NCBI RefSeq assembly: GCF_027887165.1
Contig: NC_077227.1
Location: forward strand, 439,385,612-439,449,611
Direction of reading: 5' to 3'
Length of the DNA stretch: 64,000 nucleotides
Origin: Monodelphis domestica
Lineage: Eukaryota; Chordata; Mammalia; Didelphimorphia; Didelphidae
The notes beneath the pieces were generated by a model. It was not told where the DNA came from. It searched no databases and saw only the letters and a program-made list of their open reading frames with translations. Position numbers and translations under genes: made by a program. Below are positions 11,500-23,159 of the stretch, one piece after another (position 1 is the stretch's first letter; the number at the start of each line of letters is the position of its first letter).

Positions 11500-11940
11500 G
11501 ATAGTGATACAGGTTCTGAGCAGCAGTCAGAGATTCTGCCATTTCTGTTGTTGCTCTAGCATCCTCCTGCTGCCCATCTTCTTGTCTTGAATCAATAGAT
11601 CAGAGGTGATGGAGGAGGCTATCACCTGCAAACCCCTGGGCTCCTGTGTCATCTGCCACTGGATGGCTGAGCTGTCTGTCAGCATCCCCCCAGTCACCAG
11701 CAGGAGAAGGACCAGTTAAAACCAATGACTGGCTGACTGGCTGCTGAATGGCAGACAGCAGTGACCCTGGCAGAAAGAGGAATAGCTTGTACCACAACAT
11801 GATTATGTGCCCCAGAGCTGTTTCTGAGGCCCCATTAGTTCAAAATTCCTGCCAATTAGCCTTTCCTCTGCTTCCTGGGACAGTTAATTGCAGTGGCCAG
11901 AATTCCCCCCTCTGGCACTGATATGCTCCTTGGGAAGAAT
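11500..11940. other. unique block, possible conserved non-coding DNA
   Basis: No repeat landmarks and balanced composition, so it is a candidate non-coding element. The minus-strand 66-codon frame at 11600-11800 does not resemble a known protein. Confidence 0.35.
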
Positions 11941-12089
11941 TTACAGGGGCATTTAGAGTACCCAGAATTTAAAATCATCTCCAGAGTCCAAGGCCAACCA
12001 CATCTCTGGATTTATTTCTCTTTATTCCTCTTTGTTCACCCTTTGTTTCCAGAAAATAGACCTATGACTAACTATTCATCACATTTGAT

Positions 12090-12390
12090 ATTCCAGCTCC
12101 AGCCTCCAGATATTTGCACAATCAATCCTTATTCTGTGCTTGGAATAAGATTTCTTCTCATTTTGCCTTTCAGAATCTTGTTCTTGCTTCGGCTTAGGCT
12201 GACTGGTTGTTAGTGAGCTCTCCTTCCTTAAATTATCTTATATTTCCCTATCTGTGTTTCTATATCAATTTCCCTCTGCTGGATGGAAGCTCTTTGGAGG
12301 CAGGGAGTTCTTTGCATTGTCTTTGTATCTCCAGGAACTAGGACAATGACTTGCATGAAGTAAACTGTTCATAGAAGTTTGCTTAGTTGA
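12090..12390 (+). repeat. L2 LINE 3' part
   Basis: ccctctgctggatggaagct, then ggcagggagttctttgc, then ttgtatctccaggaacta. The end of L2, strongly diverged. Confidence 0.65.
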
Positions 12391-13115
12391 ATTTCAGGTG
12401 TCAGCTTGGCAGACAGAAATCTGGAAGAAGAGTCAAAATAGCTCCTGGTCTTTTTTTCTTCATTACTCTTATGAACCTTTGGGGGCAAGCTGTGACCTTT
12501 CTGAGCATCTGTTTCTCTGTTCTGCATAGTAAGACCATAGTATACTTATGAATATAATATATTGTTACAATAAAAAGCCTCACAAATAATAAAATCGTTT
12601 CATTTTTTGAAAAACTAGCTGGGAACAGGCGTAGGGGAAGTTGGGTTGTTATATGTCTATAAATGAAGGTCAAATATTACAACAACTTCCCCAGAGCTGG
12701 TAGTTAGTTGGTAGTGGTAGAATTTTGCTGCTTGACGTAAGTGGCCTGTCACCTAGGTCTTGGGCATTTATTTTTTTGAAGTGGTCTTTGTTGTCTTCAG
12801 AGATTATATGAAAATACAAGTGATATTCTTTCTCCCTTTCCCTTCTGCCCTGGGGATACTGCTCCATTAGAAGAAAGGAATGTCTTCAGAGTCTGAGATC
12901 CTCTGAGAATACTTATTGGCTTCATAATCCTTTGTGCTTGTGTAAGGGGCAGGCTGAGGATGTATTCACTGGCTGCTGGAGAGAGAAAACATGCTATGCT
13001 CCATTGTTTCTTTGTTGCTGAAGGACTACAGGTGTGTTTAGCATCCTCTAAGTTCAATGTCCTGACAGTGGCAAAGTCTCAGTTGTCCAACCTTAGTTCT
13101 GATAATATTTTTACC
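12391..13115. other. unassigned intergenic sequence
   Basis: Nothing recognised on either strand. Confidence 0.5.
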
Positions 13116-13119
13116 TTTT

Positions 13120-13275
13120 CAATAAGTCACAGGATTTAGAGCTGGAAGGCACCTTGTAAATGATCTAAATGTGGAAGCTCATCCCCAAAGAGACTAAGTG
13201 ATTCTTTCCAGTTTGAGGGGTGACCAACGAGAGATTTGAAACTCTGGTCCCATGATTCCTAGTCCATTAAACCTC
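13120..13275 (-). repeat. MIR-type core-SINE
   Basis: ggatttagagctggaaggca, then agatttgaaactctggtccc. Reverse orientation, diverged. Confidence 0.65.
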
Positions 13276-13845
13276 AGAATGGAGGAACTCAAAGAGGAAA
13301 CTCCTTTATTTCATCTTATCTTTAGTCCTGGTTGTAAAGGGAATCTCCATAATGAGATCCTGTCTGAATTTGAGTTCCTTGGAGTGTGGCCTCCCATCTC
13401 TTGGGTATGTAGACTCAGTTCTTTCCCAATTCTCCTTCTCAGACCAGGGAAGAGTAGAGCCACATTGAGAGGGTGGCTGGGAGAATGCTCCTGAACAGGA
13501 GTAGCTCCAGTTATGAACTGACTGGGAGTAAGTACACAACAGGGAAGTCTTTCTAATGGGGCTCTCCACACAGTTAACAATGTAATTGACGGGTGATTAA
13601 AATGCAGATCGGTCACATAACATTGACTGGGCAAGATAAACTCATGCTTTATGGATCTCCCTTTAGGGACTTTCCAGGTGAAAAACCAGAGATCCTATAT
13701 TCCAGCGGGTCCCAGTAACTACAGAAGGCCCTCTCTACATACAAACATTTGGGCTTTTTTTTTTTTTCAGCCAGAAAGAAAAACAGAAAATCCTGAAGCA
13801 TCACATGAATTGCAGTGCGGTATAACAGGGAAAGCACGAGGATCA
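13276..13845. other. unassigned intergenic sequence
   Basis: No repeat recognised. Overlapping short frames on both strands show no protein family. Confidence 0.5.
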
Positions 13846-13849
13846 CATA

Positions 13850-14045
13850 TTTGGAGCTGGAAGAGACACTTCTTAGAGGTTGTTCAATATCCTTGCTTTT
13901 TGATTTTTAACTGATGTGGAAAGGTAGTTTCAGAGAAGTTAAGTGAATTGCCCAAAGTCACACTGGTAGTCAGCAGCAGAATTAAGATTTGAATTCAGGT
14001 CCTTTGACCCAAATCTGATCCTCTTTCCACCATAACACACTGCCT
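13850..14045 (-). repeat. MIR-type core-SINE
   Basis: tttggagctggaagagacac, then agttaagtgaattgcccaaa, then gatttgaattcaggtccttt. Confidence 0.85.
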
Positions 14046-14049
14046 CCCA

Positions 14050-14190
14050 GAGTAGTGAACTGGAAATCAAGGGATGGTAAGGTAATAGGATTTGAAAGCT
14101 AGGGTCATATAGGGACAAGCCCATTTTCTTCTCTGTGACTCAGTTTCCCATCTATAAAATGAAGAGGTTGGTCCAGATCTGACTAAAGTA
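14050..14190 (+). repeat. MIR core-SINE fragment
   Basis: ctctgtgactcagtttccca, then tctataaaatgaagaggttg. It lies tail to tail with the reverse copy just before it. Confidence 0.75.
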
Positions 14191-15435
14191 AAATTGGTCA
14201 TCCTTCCACCACTCAAAAGGTACCACTATAAATTTTCTAACCATAACTTAGGTACCCTACAACCCACCAAACCCAATCAAAGTCACCTTACCTCTGAAGG
14301 AAAGTAGCTTTAGAAAATATTTGTTCCTGGATAAAGATTTGGTATGCTGTGTTGGAGTCACAACTCAAATTTTATGGCTCTGATAAACCCTTTTATATAT
14401 TATTGTAAAAACATAGCTTGATAAAGGAGAAATTGGTTGTCTCCTAACTCTGCATAGAGAAGCTGGCAAGTAAGGGTGACCTGCACCATTAGGGTGAGGA
14501 CAAGAGGACCCAAGCAGCAAGGTTGGCTTTGGGCTACACTCTTTGGTCCTTGGGGGATTTCTAGCTCTTCCACACTCCAAACTGCTTTATTCAGTTTTAC
14601 ACATTTTGATCCAGCACTTACTATATCCCAACATATAGAAAGAATATAGAAAAGGAATAAGACACCATCCATGGCTTCATGGAGTTCACCGTCTCATTGC
14701 GAGACAAAATGTTAACATATGAACACGTTAGAGTTAAGCATAAGGGTAACTGGAGTCAGATTTAGATTCTAGTCCCAACCTGTCACCCCGAAGATGGTCA
14801 CATCCTCAACACTGCAAATGTGCTACATCATTACCTCCAAAGGATTTTGCCAGATGATGGTTCTAAAATCAGGCTGTGTGGGCGTTAGAGGGCAAATAAT
14901 GAGAGGTGGACAAGTGAATATGTTTCCACCATGGCCAGACCATACTGTTTGGACAGTGATGGATATTATCTCAGAGGAGTGAGACAAGAGAGACAGTTTA
15001 AAGAAGGCATGGCTGAAGTCCCAAAAAGAAAGGGGGGGGGGAGTGTGAGAGGGATAGCATTAGGCTTCCCAGCCCTCTCTTGTCCCTTAACCCTATCTCT
15101 TGCTCTGCTCTATGTTCTCTGTTAATTGCCTGAATGAAACTTGCCAGGCCTCTGCTTCATATAAGCGTTATCTATATGGCACCAGATGTTCCTGGCTCCT
15201 GAGAACTGAATGAATCTTCCTGCTCAAAAGGAATTTGGGGCAGATACATGCAAGGTACTCCCATACTTAAACTACTCCAGGATGGTTATTAAAGGCAGAA
15301 AAATGACATTAAATCAGCCTGGATAGAAGATAGTGACTAAGGGTGATGGCGATAGTACTGGAGAAGAAAATGCTTTCCAGGAAAGACAATATAAACTTGG
15401 ACAGATTGTAGTTCATATCAGAGTGGGTATCTTTT
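14191..15435. other. mostly unassigned intergenic sequence
   Basis: 14600-14730 looks like a reverse L2 3' end (ccagcacttactatatccca, then catggcttcatggagttcac). A short G-run lies near 15032-15041. No gene is seen. Confidence 0.45.
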
Positions 15436-15439
15436 CTTC

Positions 15440-15785
15440 TCTTATCAGTCTGAAGTCTTGGATCTCATTCACTGGATATATGGAGTATTTTAGGTTAAAA
15501 TGGAAGATTAGACTTGATTCTGCTTGGCCTCAGAGAGCAGAACTTTGGGTCTAAGGAAGTTGCAGGGAAGCAGATTTTGACTCTGTGTTAGAAAAACTTA
15601 CTTTATCTTAGAGATGTCCAGAAATGGAATGGTCTTCCTCAGGAGATAGTAGGATCTCTGGTCTTAAAATTGAGCCTGAATACCCATCTATAATGGACAT
15701 TATAACTCAGGAATCCCTGTCCAGGTATGGGTTGAAGTAGATGGCCTCTGAGTCACCTTCTAGTTCCCAAATTCTGAAAGTTGTT
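15440..15785 (-). repeat. L3/CR1 LINE fragment
   Basis: Reverse CR1/L3: gagatgtccagaaatggaat, then ggtcttcctcaggagatag, then gtatgggttgaagtagatgg and cctctgagtcaccttctag. Confidence 0.8.
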
Positions 15786-16089
15786 CAATTCAACCCTACT
15801 GAGGGCCCTGTGCATCGGGATTACACACCTGTGACCCCGGGCATGAGGCCCAATGAACCACCCTGGCCCCAGCTTCTTCCCGACAGAGATGATGTCAACA
15901 TCATGCTTAGACATCTAAGCCAACTCTGTAGGAGGGGGAGCTGGTTTCACCCTGAGAAATAAATGGTCTCCTTTCTCCTTTACTCCTAAGACAGGGCACT
16001 TGTAACTTTTTCCACATTGGAGTTTCCTGGAGTAAATGAAACACCCTGGAGACCTGAACCCAAATACACTGGCCCCCAGGCCCCTTCCT

Positions 16090-16380
16090 TCTCATTACCC
16101 CACTCCTGCAGTCAAACTAATTTGGGGAATAAAAGCCCACAGCCTGGCTTTTTTTATGGGCCCCATTAAACCTTCTGTCTTCATTATTTAGGACGATGAC
16201 TTACCTTTTACTCCTTGAAGCCATAATGTGCCTGCTTCCATAAAAGCGACTAGAACGGCCTTGTGGCTGTTAGCAGATTTTCCTCTGAGTAACATAATCC
16301 TCGGTGAGCGTGGCATAACTATCATTTACATTAATTAGGCAGCCAGATAATAGGGTGTTCAATAGTTATTACAGCCTTTA
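16090..16380. other. unique block, possible conserved non-coding element
   Basis: Repeat-free, with five CpGs within about 130 bases (16193-16315) of an otherwise CpG-poor region. Contains attaattaggc (about 16331), a homeodomain-type core. The rest of 15790-16600 holds nothing recognised. Confidence 0.4.
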
Positions 16381-16609
16381 AATTCTGTAGCAAACACCTC
16401 TGCCACCCAAGAACCAGGAAATGGCCCCAGCCCTCACTTGCAAATAACTGTCCACTTGCCAGGGTGTGAAGGGGTGGCCTGTACTTTCCTGAGCAATTAG
16501 CCAAGGGAAACCTGAACTTGGGGTATTTTTCTTCTACTTTGGTAGAAGAAAATAAAGGGGAGCAGGGAACGGTGGTAGTAGCAAAACCCTTTCCCAAGTC
16601 TCAGTGGAT

Positions 16610-16930
16610 GAAAGGCAAAATACCTAGGCTCTAGTTCTGACTGGTACTAACTTGTGTTTTCTGTTTCCCCAATTGCCAGGTGAAGATAATTAACCCCAGG
16701 CTCATTCCCTCACAGTTGTGAGGTTAACTGAGATGGGGAAATCTTTAGAAAAGTTAAGATTCCCATAAGAACATTAGACATGATTAGAATGATTTTCTCT
16801 TGCATTTAAATAGGTCTTTGATTTGCTAAAGTATTTCATGCTTGGGGTAGGTAGGGTAGGTATTAATACCTCCATTTTATGGATGATGGAACTGAGCAGA
16901 AGATGTCAAGAGATAAGACACCTAAGGGCA
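16610..16930. repeat. MIR-type fragments
   Basis: A forward MIR-like part (gttttctgtttccccaattg, then cctcacagttgtgaggtta) is followed by a reverse scrap near 16865-16925 (cctccattttatggatgatg). Confidence 0.5.
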
Positions 16931-17139
16931 GAGAGCTACTTGGGAAGTTCTCCTGGGTGTATGTGGGTGGGGTGGGGGGTGGCAGAGTTAAGAGCTCAAA
17001 AAGAGTAACTGAGAGAACAACTAGTTCAGAGAGAATAATTAGGAGAGGACAAAATCCTGGGAGCTGAAGCACAGGGTAGTCATTATATTGAATTTGGCAA
17101 TTTGTTGACCTGGAGAGATCCAATTAGTGTATGAAGTTG

Positions 17140-17400
17140 GTGACGCTGATAAAAAATACTGGACTTGACATCAGAGAGACTTGAGTTCAAATATGTCTAC
17201 TGATAAATTTACTACACTGGGCAACTCATTTAATCTCAGCCTGCCTCAGTTTCCTCTACTACAATGAGGATTATAATAGCACCTGTCTTCAGAGTTGTTG
17301 GGAAGATCAAATAAGATATTTGTAAAGTGCTTTGCAAACTTGAAGCACTATATAAATGCTAATTGTTGTTGGTATTATTTTTAGCATTTGGTAAATAAAT
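17140..17400 (+). repeat. MIR/THER1-type core-SINE
   Basis: Near full length: cttgagttcaaatatgtcta, then ctgcctcagtttcctctact, then cagagttgttgggaagatca, then agcactatataaatgctaat. Confidence 0.88.
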
Positions 17401-18305
17401 CAGAATGGGAGTGGGGTTGAGAAATGATGATGGGGAGAGAGAGTGTGTTTCTTTCTAGAAGTGTGGCAACAAAGGAGGAGGTGAGAAAGAAGACAACAGT
17501 AGAGCAACTGGCCTTAAAAATTATTTTTAATAAAGGATTAGGAAAAGGTGAGTAAGAAGAGGCAGAGAGGATGGAGCCAGTAAAGATGGAAAGACTGTAA
17601 GATAAAGGTTGAGAAGTGATGTGTAAAGAATATGATACAGGAAAAAGGGGGTGGTTGGCGATGGCTTTGACTCAGGGCAAGGCCTGCTCAGCTTCCTGAG
17701 ATAGATGTAAAGAAGAAAAGAATGGGGAAAGGAAGAAAGGAACAGATTTTGTGGGGAATTGAGCAAGCTCAGGAGAGGATTTTTCTCAGAAGGATCATCA
17801 GATGAGAAAGCTGGGGGTAAGAGGAAAAAATTTTGAACAGCTATGGGGATGGGAGAAGAAGTCATTGAAGGTTGCTGTGCCCTGATGGCCCAGCTCATGT
17901 AAAAGGCCCAATCAGGACAGGAAGGCAAATTTTAGATGTTATACAGGGTTGGAGATTTGCAAAATGGTAAGAATGCATGGGTTGGAGATATGCAGATTAG
18001 GAGTGGGTATACCTATATCTGTGCAGGAACCATGGGCGGAGAATTTGATTATTAAAATGACTGACAACATGATCAAAATTGTGGGTGGAAGGAAAGCCAG
18101 GAAATAAAAGACTATCTGAAGGGAACCAGGGTTCAGCCTAGTGAGCAGTGGATTGGTCAGAGTGTAATTTCAAACTTATGATCTTGGAGGTGGAACAATA
18201 TTCAGTGGTAATGAAGTCTAGAGTGTGACCACCAGTTGCATGGCAATGAAATTGATGACTTATTTAACAATCATCAGTGAGTCAGTCTCCAGAGGCCAGG
18301 TCCTC
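17401..18305. other. purine-rich unassigned stretch
   Basis: The plus strand is rich in G and A (17400-17900), much like 640-1540 in composition. Possibly an unrecognised LINE part upstream of the reverse L2 that follows. No gene. Confidence 0.4.
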
Positions 18306-18309
18306 AGAT

Positions 18310-18385
18310 GGAAAGGAGTTTGTTGTAGTTGAAAGATAACTAGACTGGAAGTCAAGAAAACTGGGTCCTTGTCCTGCCAATGAGT
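18310..18385 (+). repeat. MIR fragment
   Basis: The head portion only (ctagactggaagtcaagaaa, then ctgggtccttgtcctgcc), cut off by the L2. Confidence 0.55.
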
Positions 18386-19130
18386 TGATAAACATTTATT
18401 AAGTGCCTATTATATCCCAGGCACCGTATTAAGTCCTTAGGATTCAAAGAAGGACAGCCCTTGTTCTCAAGGAGCTCACAGTATACTGGGTGAGAGAACA
18501 ACTATGTACAAACTCAACCTATACAAGAAAATTGGAGATAAACAACAGAGCCCTAGAAGGGAGATTGGGAAAGGCTTTTTGTAGAAGGTGGGACTTCAGC
18601 TGGCCAAGGAAGCCTGGGGGAAGAGATGAGGCAGAGTTTCAGGCATGGGAAAATGCCTGGACACTTGATATAGGAGTGTCTCCTACAAGAAACAGCAAGG
18701 AAGCCAATGTCACTAGGTTAGAGAGTATGTGGGGTATAAGATGTGAGAAGACTGGAAAGGTGGGGGAAGGTTGTGAAAGATTTTGAATGCCAGAGGATTT
18801 TATACTTGATCCTGGAAGTGATGGGGAGCCACCAGAGTTTATTGCTTGGGGATGGTTACTTTGATATTAGTGGAGGATGGACTGGATCAGGGAGAAGCCT
18901 GTGGTGGGGAAACCCACCAATAGCTATTGCAATCGTCTAGGCATGAGGTGATAAAGGCCTGTACCTGGGAGGTGGCAATGTCACAGGAGAGAAGGGAGTG
19001 TTAGTAAGAGGTGTTCTGAAGGTAACTGTAGGACAAGATCCAACAAATTTGGAAATGTAGGGTAGGAGAGAGGAGTTGAGTGAGGATGATACCCAGGCAC
19101 CTGAGGGCCAACATAGTTGAAGAAGGTGGG
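18386..19130 (-). repeat. long L2 LINE 3' copy
   Basis: Reverse orientation, about 745 bases. Landmarks in order: gataaacatttattaagtgc, tctcaaggagctcacagtat, agaaggtgggacttcagctg, acagcaaggaagccaatgtc, gggagccaccagagtttatt, gctattgcaatcgtctaggc. It is one of the best-preserved L2 copies in the window; its ORF2 remnant is broken. Confidence 0.92.
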
Positions 19131-19404
19131 AAAGTGACAAGAAGATTAGGGATGTAGTCAAGAAGTAGATCCTTCTGGCTGTGTAGGTAGTTAGGAGTAG
19201 CTATAGGGGAAGCCTAAAAATAAGTTGATTCAAAATACTCCTTGTTTGCTACATGAAATTGATTCTGATAGAAATGTGAGAAAAGATAGCAAAGTTAAGG
19301 GGAAGAGGAGGGAAGAGAGGAAAGGGAATAGAAGGAGGAAGAGAGGAAAGCCCAGTGGAAAAAAGAACATCTGTTAAACTATTGTGGGAAAGTGGGAAGA
19401 GGGA

Positions 19405-19650
19405 TGAATTTGTCAGGTTAGGGCACCTGGGCTCCTACCTTATGTGGCTCTAGATAAGTTACTTATTTTTTCTGGGCTTCAGTGTCAAGTAACTGCTATA
19501 TTCTCTTTCAGTTCTAAATCTATGACCCTGGGAAACCCAAAGAGTCCAAGGGATTTTCCCAAGTGAATTAGTGGTGAAGCTAGGATTGAGACTTAAAGTT
19601 CCCCAGAATTCTGGCACAATACCCTGATGTCCCCAGGCAACCTTCTTACT
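19405..19650. repeat. MIR-type fragments
   Basis: A forward part (aagttacttattttttctgg, then cagttctaaatctatga) is joined to a reverse scrap (gtgaagctaggattgagact). The preceding 19131-19404 is purine-rich and unassigned. Confidence 0.5.
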
Positions 19651-19659
19651 CTTCCATTT

Positions 19660-19852
19660 CTTGTTGTTTAGTCATGTCTGACTCTTCTAACCCATTAAGG
19701 GTTTTCTTGGAAAAGATACTGAAATGGTTTGCCATTTCTTTCTACAGCTAAATTTACAGATAAGGAAACTGAGGCAAACAGGATTAAGGGACTTGCCCAG
19801 AGTCACACAGCTATTAACTGTCTGCTTTCTCCACTGAGCACCTATCTGGCTG
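19660..19852 (-). repeat. MAR1-type SINE with RTE-like tail
   Basis: ttgttgtttagtcatgtctg, then gataaggaaactgaggcaaa, then acttgcccagagtcacacag. The tail complement is on the left. Confidence 0.88.
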
Positions 19853-20665
19853 CTCCTTCTTTCTTGTTATTCAGTTCTCATTCCTTTTTACCCCCAAACT
19901 GTCCCTTTTTCCTTTCCTTCTCAGTCTTCCCACTTCTCTTTTCTTAGGATGCCTTAGCAGGCTCTTCCAACCCTCATTCAGTAACCCAATCTCAGGCTTC
20001 CCCTCCTTCCCAAACCTTTCCATCCTCCTTCCCTTCCTCTCTCCCTTGAGCAGGTAGCTAACCAGTTTCCATGGTTCCCTTAGGAGACTTGGGATACTAG
20101 TTGCCAGAGGTTGTGGAGGTTCATATGGACACAGAGCCCAGATTGAAAAAGATGAAACCTCATATTCAAGGAGGGCTCCATGTTGCCAGGAAATCTTTGT
20201 TCATGGTTAGTTAGTATAGGATTCTGGCTCATGGTGATCCATGGTGCAGCCAAAGTCATTAAAATGAATGAAGCCAGGCAATGGCAAATTATGAACTCAG
20301 CCAAAACTCAGGAATTTCAATCCCTCCTTGGCCACCTTAGACTCTGTAAAGATTTTGATGAAGGCTGGCCTAGAGTTGATCTTTGTACAGACCTACAAAG
20401 AAAAGGTCTCTGAATTGAATTCATATTATTGAATGAGATTTTGTGGGGGAAAGTTGAGACTGGACAGATTTCAGGTATCTTAGAAGGTCTATTTCAACCA
20501 ATCTTGAAAAGGACAAACCATCCTCATGTGCTCATTAAAGGAGGCTCCTATTAGACCTCTATCCAATAATACTTTGTTCATATAGTGGAGTTCCTTGTAC
20601 TTGAATATAACTAAATTGCTTTTTAAAAAAATTCTTCAATTTAGTTTAGTTCCAGGTAATCTAAG
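19853..20665. other. unassigned intergenic sequence
   Basis: Pyrimidine-rich to about 20045, then unremarkable. No gene or clear repeat. Confidence 0.5.
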
Positions 20666-20669
20666 TTAA

Positions 20670-21044
20670 TGAAAACATTCTGTAATGAGGTGTCAGAATC
20701 AGAATGCCAACATTTGGGAACGCTGCCCCAAGCCTGTCAGCTCCTGGAGGTCAGAGCCCACGTGAGCCCCGTCCCAAACACTGCTAGGCAAGGCTGGTCA
20801 CCGAGCAAGTGCACAAAAGCACACCTGCTGCCCACCTGCTTTTCTGGGCCTTGTGATTGGGGATTAATTAGGGAATACTTGGGCAGGGCTTTTAGCTCCT
20901 CAGCAGAGAGGTGCCAGATAAATACAAGGTGTTTGTCGTTGTTGCTCAAAGAAAAGTAGACCAGCAGAGCGTAAATAAGCAGAATGTTTGCATCGTTGTT
21001 TAGCAAGCAGAGGATCCTGGCTGCTCAACACAGCCGGCTGTTGT
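20670..21044. other. unique block, possible conserved non-coding element
   Basis: No repeat landmarks and eight CpGs in 375 bases, far above the surroundings. Contains an E-box CACGTG at 20759-20764 and ggggattaattaggg near 20859. It may be an enhancer or an old exon; no long frame supports coding. Confidence 0.45.
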
Positions 21045-21179
21045 GCATCATCTCCAAGCCATCCTGCACATTGCCAGAGTAATCTTCCTAATGCATTGCT
21101 CTGATCATGTCACTGCCTGCTCCCAAACCTTGAGCGGTTCTTTGCTGCCTAGAAGGACATCACAGGACCTCTGGCTTAG

Positions 21180-21335
21180 AGCAGGAAAGGACCTTTGGGA
21201 TATTCACGTCCAACTTTTTCATTTTGCAGGAGAAACCAAGGCCTGGGGAGGTGAAATGACATGTCCCAGGAAACACAAGTGGTAAATAGCAGAAGCAAGA
21301 CTTCTGCTATATTGTAGGCCCAACTGCTAGTTTTC
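21180..21335 (-). repeat. MIR-type core-SINE
   Basis: gagcaggaaaggacctttgg, then ggagaaaccaaggcctgggg, then aacacaagtggtaaatagca. Confidence 0.7.
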
Positions 21336-21379
21336 CCCACTTATATATCTCATATATCTGCTCATCTCCATATAGATCT

Positions 21380-21815
21380 TAATAACAATAACACCATTTA
21401 TATAGAACCTACCAGGTGCCAGATAGGCAGCCTGATGGCTCAGTGGATAGAGTGCTTGGCCTGGAGTCAGGAAGACCTGAGTTTAAATCTAGCCTCAGAA
21501 ACTCACTAGTTGTGTAACTCTGGCAAATCACTTAACCCTATTTGCCTCAGTTGCCTCATCTGCAAAATGAGCCACAGGAGCAAATGGCAAACCATTCCTG
21601 TATCTTGCAAAGAAAATCTCAAATGAGGTCATGAAGAGTTGGACATGATAGAAAATGACTAAACCATAACTTTATGCTAGGTGCTTTACAAATATTTTCT
21701 CATTTGAGCCTCACAAAACCCCTGCTATTATTATCCCCATTTTATAGACAAGAAAACTTGAGGTAGGCAGAGGTTAAGTGACTTGGCCCAGGGTTACACA
21801 GGCAGCTGCTTGCTG
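21380..21815 (-). repeat. THER1-type core-SINE split by MAR1
   Basis: Left part 21380-21424 (accatttatatagaacctac). Right part 21669-21815 (gctttacaaatattttctca, then ttgaggtaggcagaggttaa). Confidence 0.85.
21425..21668 (+). repeat. MAR1-type SINE with RTE-like tail
   Basis: Head ggcagcctgatggctcagtg, core ctctggcaaatcacttaacc, tail gaggtcatgaagagttggac. The flanks ccaggtgcc and ctaggtgct look like a worn target-site duplication. Confidence 0.92.
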
Positions 21816-22274
21816 ACATCTGGCCCGACTTTGAGCTTTAGGGTCCAGCTGAAATGCCATTTCTTTTGAAAAGCCTTCTTTGATCCCCCTCCTTCATCTA
21901 GCACTTCTGTACCTTCTCCTGGGTTATAGTCTAACCTGCATAATCATCCCTCTGTGGGCCAGTTAGTCCCTGCTAGACTGTGAACTCCTTGAGAACAGAA
22001 ACTTAACCTTACTTATCTGGGCACCAACCTCTCACCCCATCCCTAATGCCTAGCATGAAATCTAGCACATATTAAATGACTGATAAACATTTTTTTAATG
22101 ACCAAACCTTGGGATTCTTATAGATGCAGGTGGGAAGCTATTATTCTAAAATGGCCCAGGATGGAATGGATATCCATCCCTGAAACAGGCTGATCCCCAG
22201 AAAGCAATATCATGGGGCAGAGTGTCCACCCACCAGGAAAGAGTAAAAGGTGAAGTGGGGTCACGGATTGACAG

Positions 22275-22800
22275 AAAATCCCCACTAGAGGATCATAAAA
22301 TATTAGTGCTAAGACTTTAGAGACTCAGTTTAGAGGATAAAAATGAAGCCCAGAGAGGGGAAATGAAATTGGCGTGTGCTTTGCTTCTGATAATTGCATA
22401 GATCTTATTCTTCTATTGAAAACCATAGATTTTTGCTCTCATTTATTCAGCCATCTTTTTTTTTTGTAACTGTGCGCTAGGTGTTTTGAGAAAAAGAGAT
22501 GAATAAAGCACTGGGCTGCCCTTAAGGATTTACAATCAATAAGATTGTAACCTGATGCCCCTAAGTCTCATTGGTAGCTCTGGCTCCCTTCTGGGAATTT
22601 GGTTCTATCTTACACGTGCAAAAATTGTTATGTCAGATTTAGAACTCAAAGAGACCTTAATAATGCTGTCCAATCCCTTGTGAAACTGAGGACCAGAGGC
22701 TAACAATTTGTTTATTTCTCAAACTCTAGGAGAGGCAAGACTCAAACCCAGGTTCCTTGATTGCTGGTGCACTGCTTTGTCTACTACCACAAAGCTGCTT
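22275..22800 (-). repeat. MIR and L2 fragments in series
   Basis: Reverse MIR at 22275-22375. Reverse L2 end at 22435-22550 (tgcgctaggtgttttgag). Reverse MIR at 22630-22800 (tgtgaaactgaggaccagag, then actcaaacccaggttccttg). Confidence 0.65.
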
Positions 22801-23159
22801 CTGGGCTACAACTACTGAATATAAGAAGATGGTTCCTGCCTGGGGAGTGTAGCCAAAGGTGGGGGAAGGTCATGGGAGCCAAGTGTAAGTGTTGGGGATA
22901 AAGTACCGCATTTTGTGTACAAGGCAGAATTGGAAATTTTGAGTTGTTTTCCCAGGAGTTCTCACGATCTTGTAAAGAGGTCGGCCATGGGGCAGAATCT
23001 TGCTGTGAGGAACTTACTGGACCATAATATGTTTGATGGCATGATAGTGGCATCCTTCACACTGGATGCTAAACTCTGGACTAATTGGCCCAAACATCTG
23101 TATCTTTTGTAGTTAAGTAGATATACCTTGTACATGCATCTACTTGGTAGCATGTGTCC
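22801..23159. other. unassigned intergenic sequence
   Basis: No repeat recognised; several short overlapping frames without family resemblance. Confidence 0.45.

Larger units (their letters stand above)
21045..22095 (+). repeat. L2 LINE host of a nested repeat cluster
   Basis: L2 sequence runs 21045-21160 (gctctgatcatgtcactgcc) and resumes at 21820-22095 (cattgaaaagccttct-type segment, then ctgtgaactccttgagaaca). Between are a reverse MIR (21180-21335) and a reverse THER1 that itself holds a MAR1 SINE. Confidence 0.8.

Noticed and set aside
14885-14898. CTCF-like motif around gttagagggca
   Set aside because: Four of 14 core positions disagree, too weak to list.
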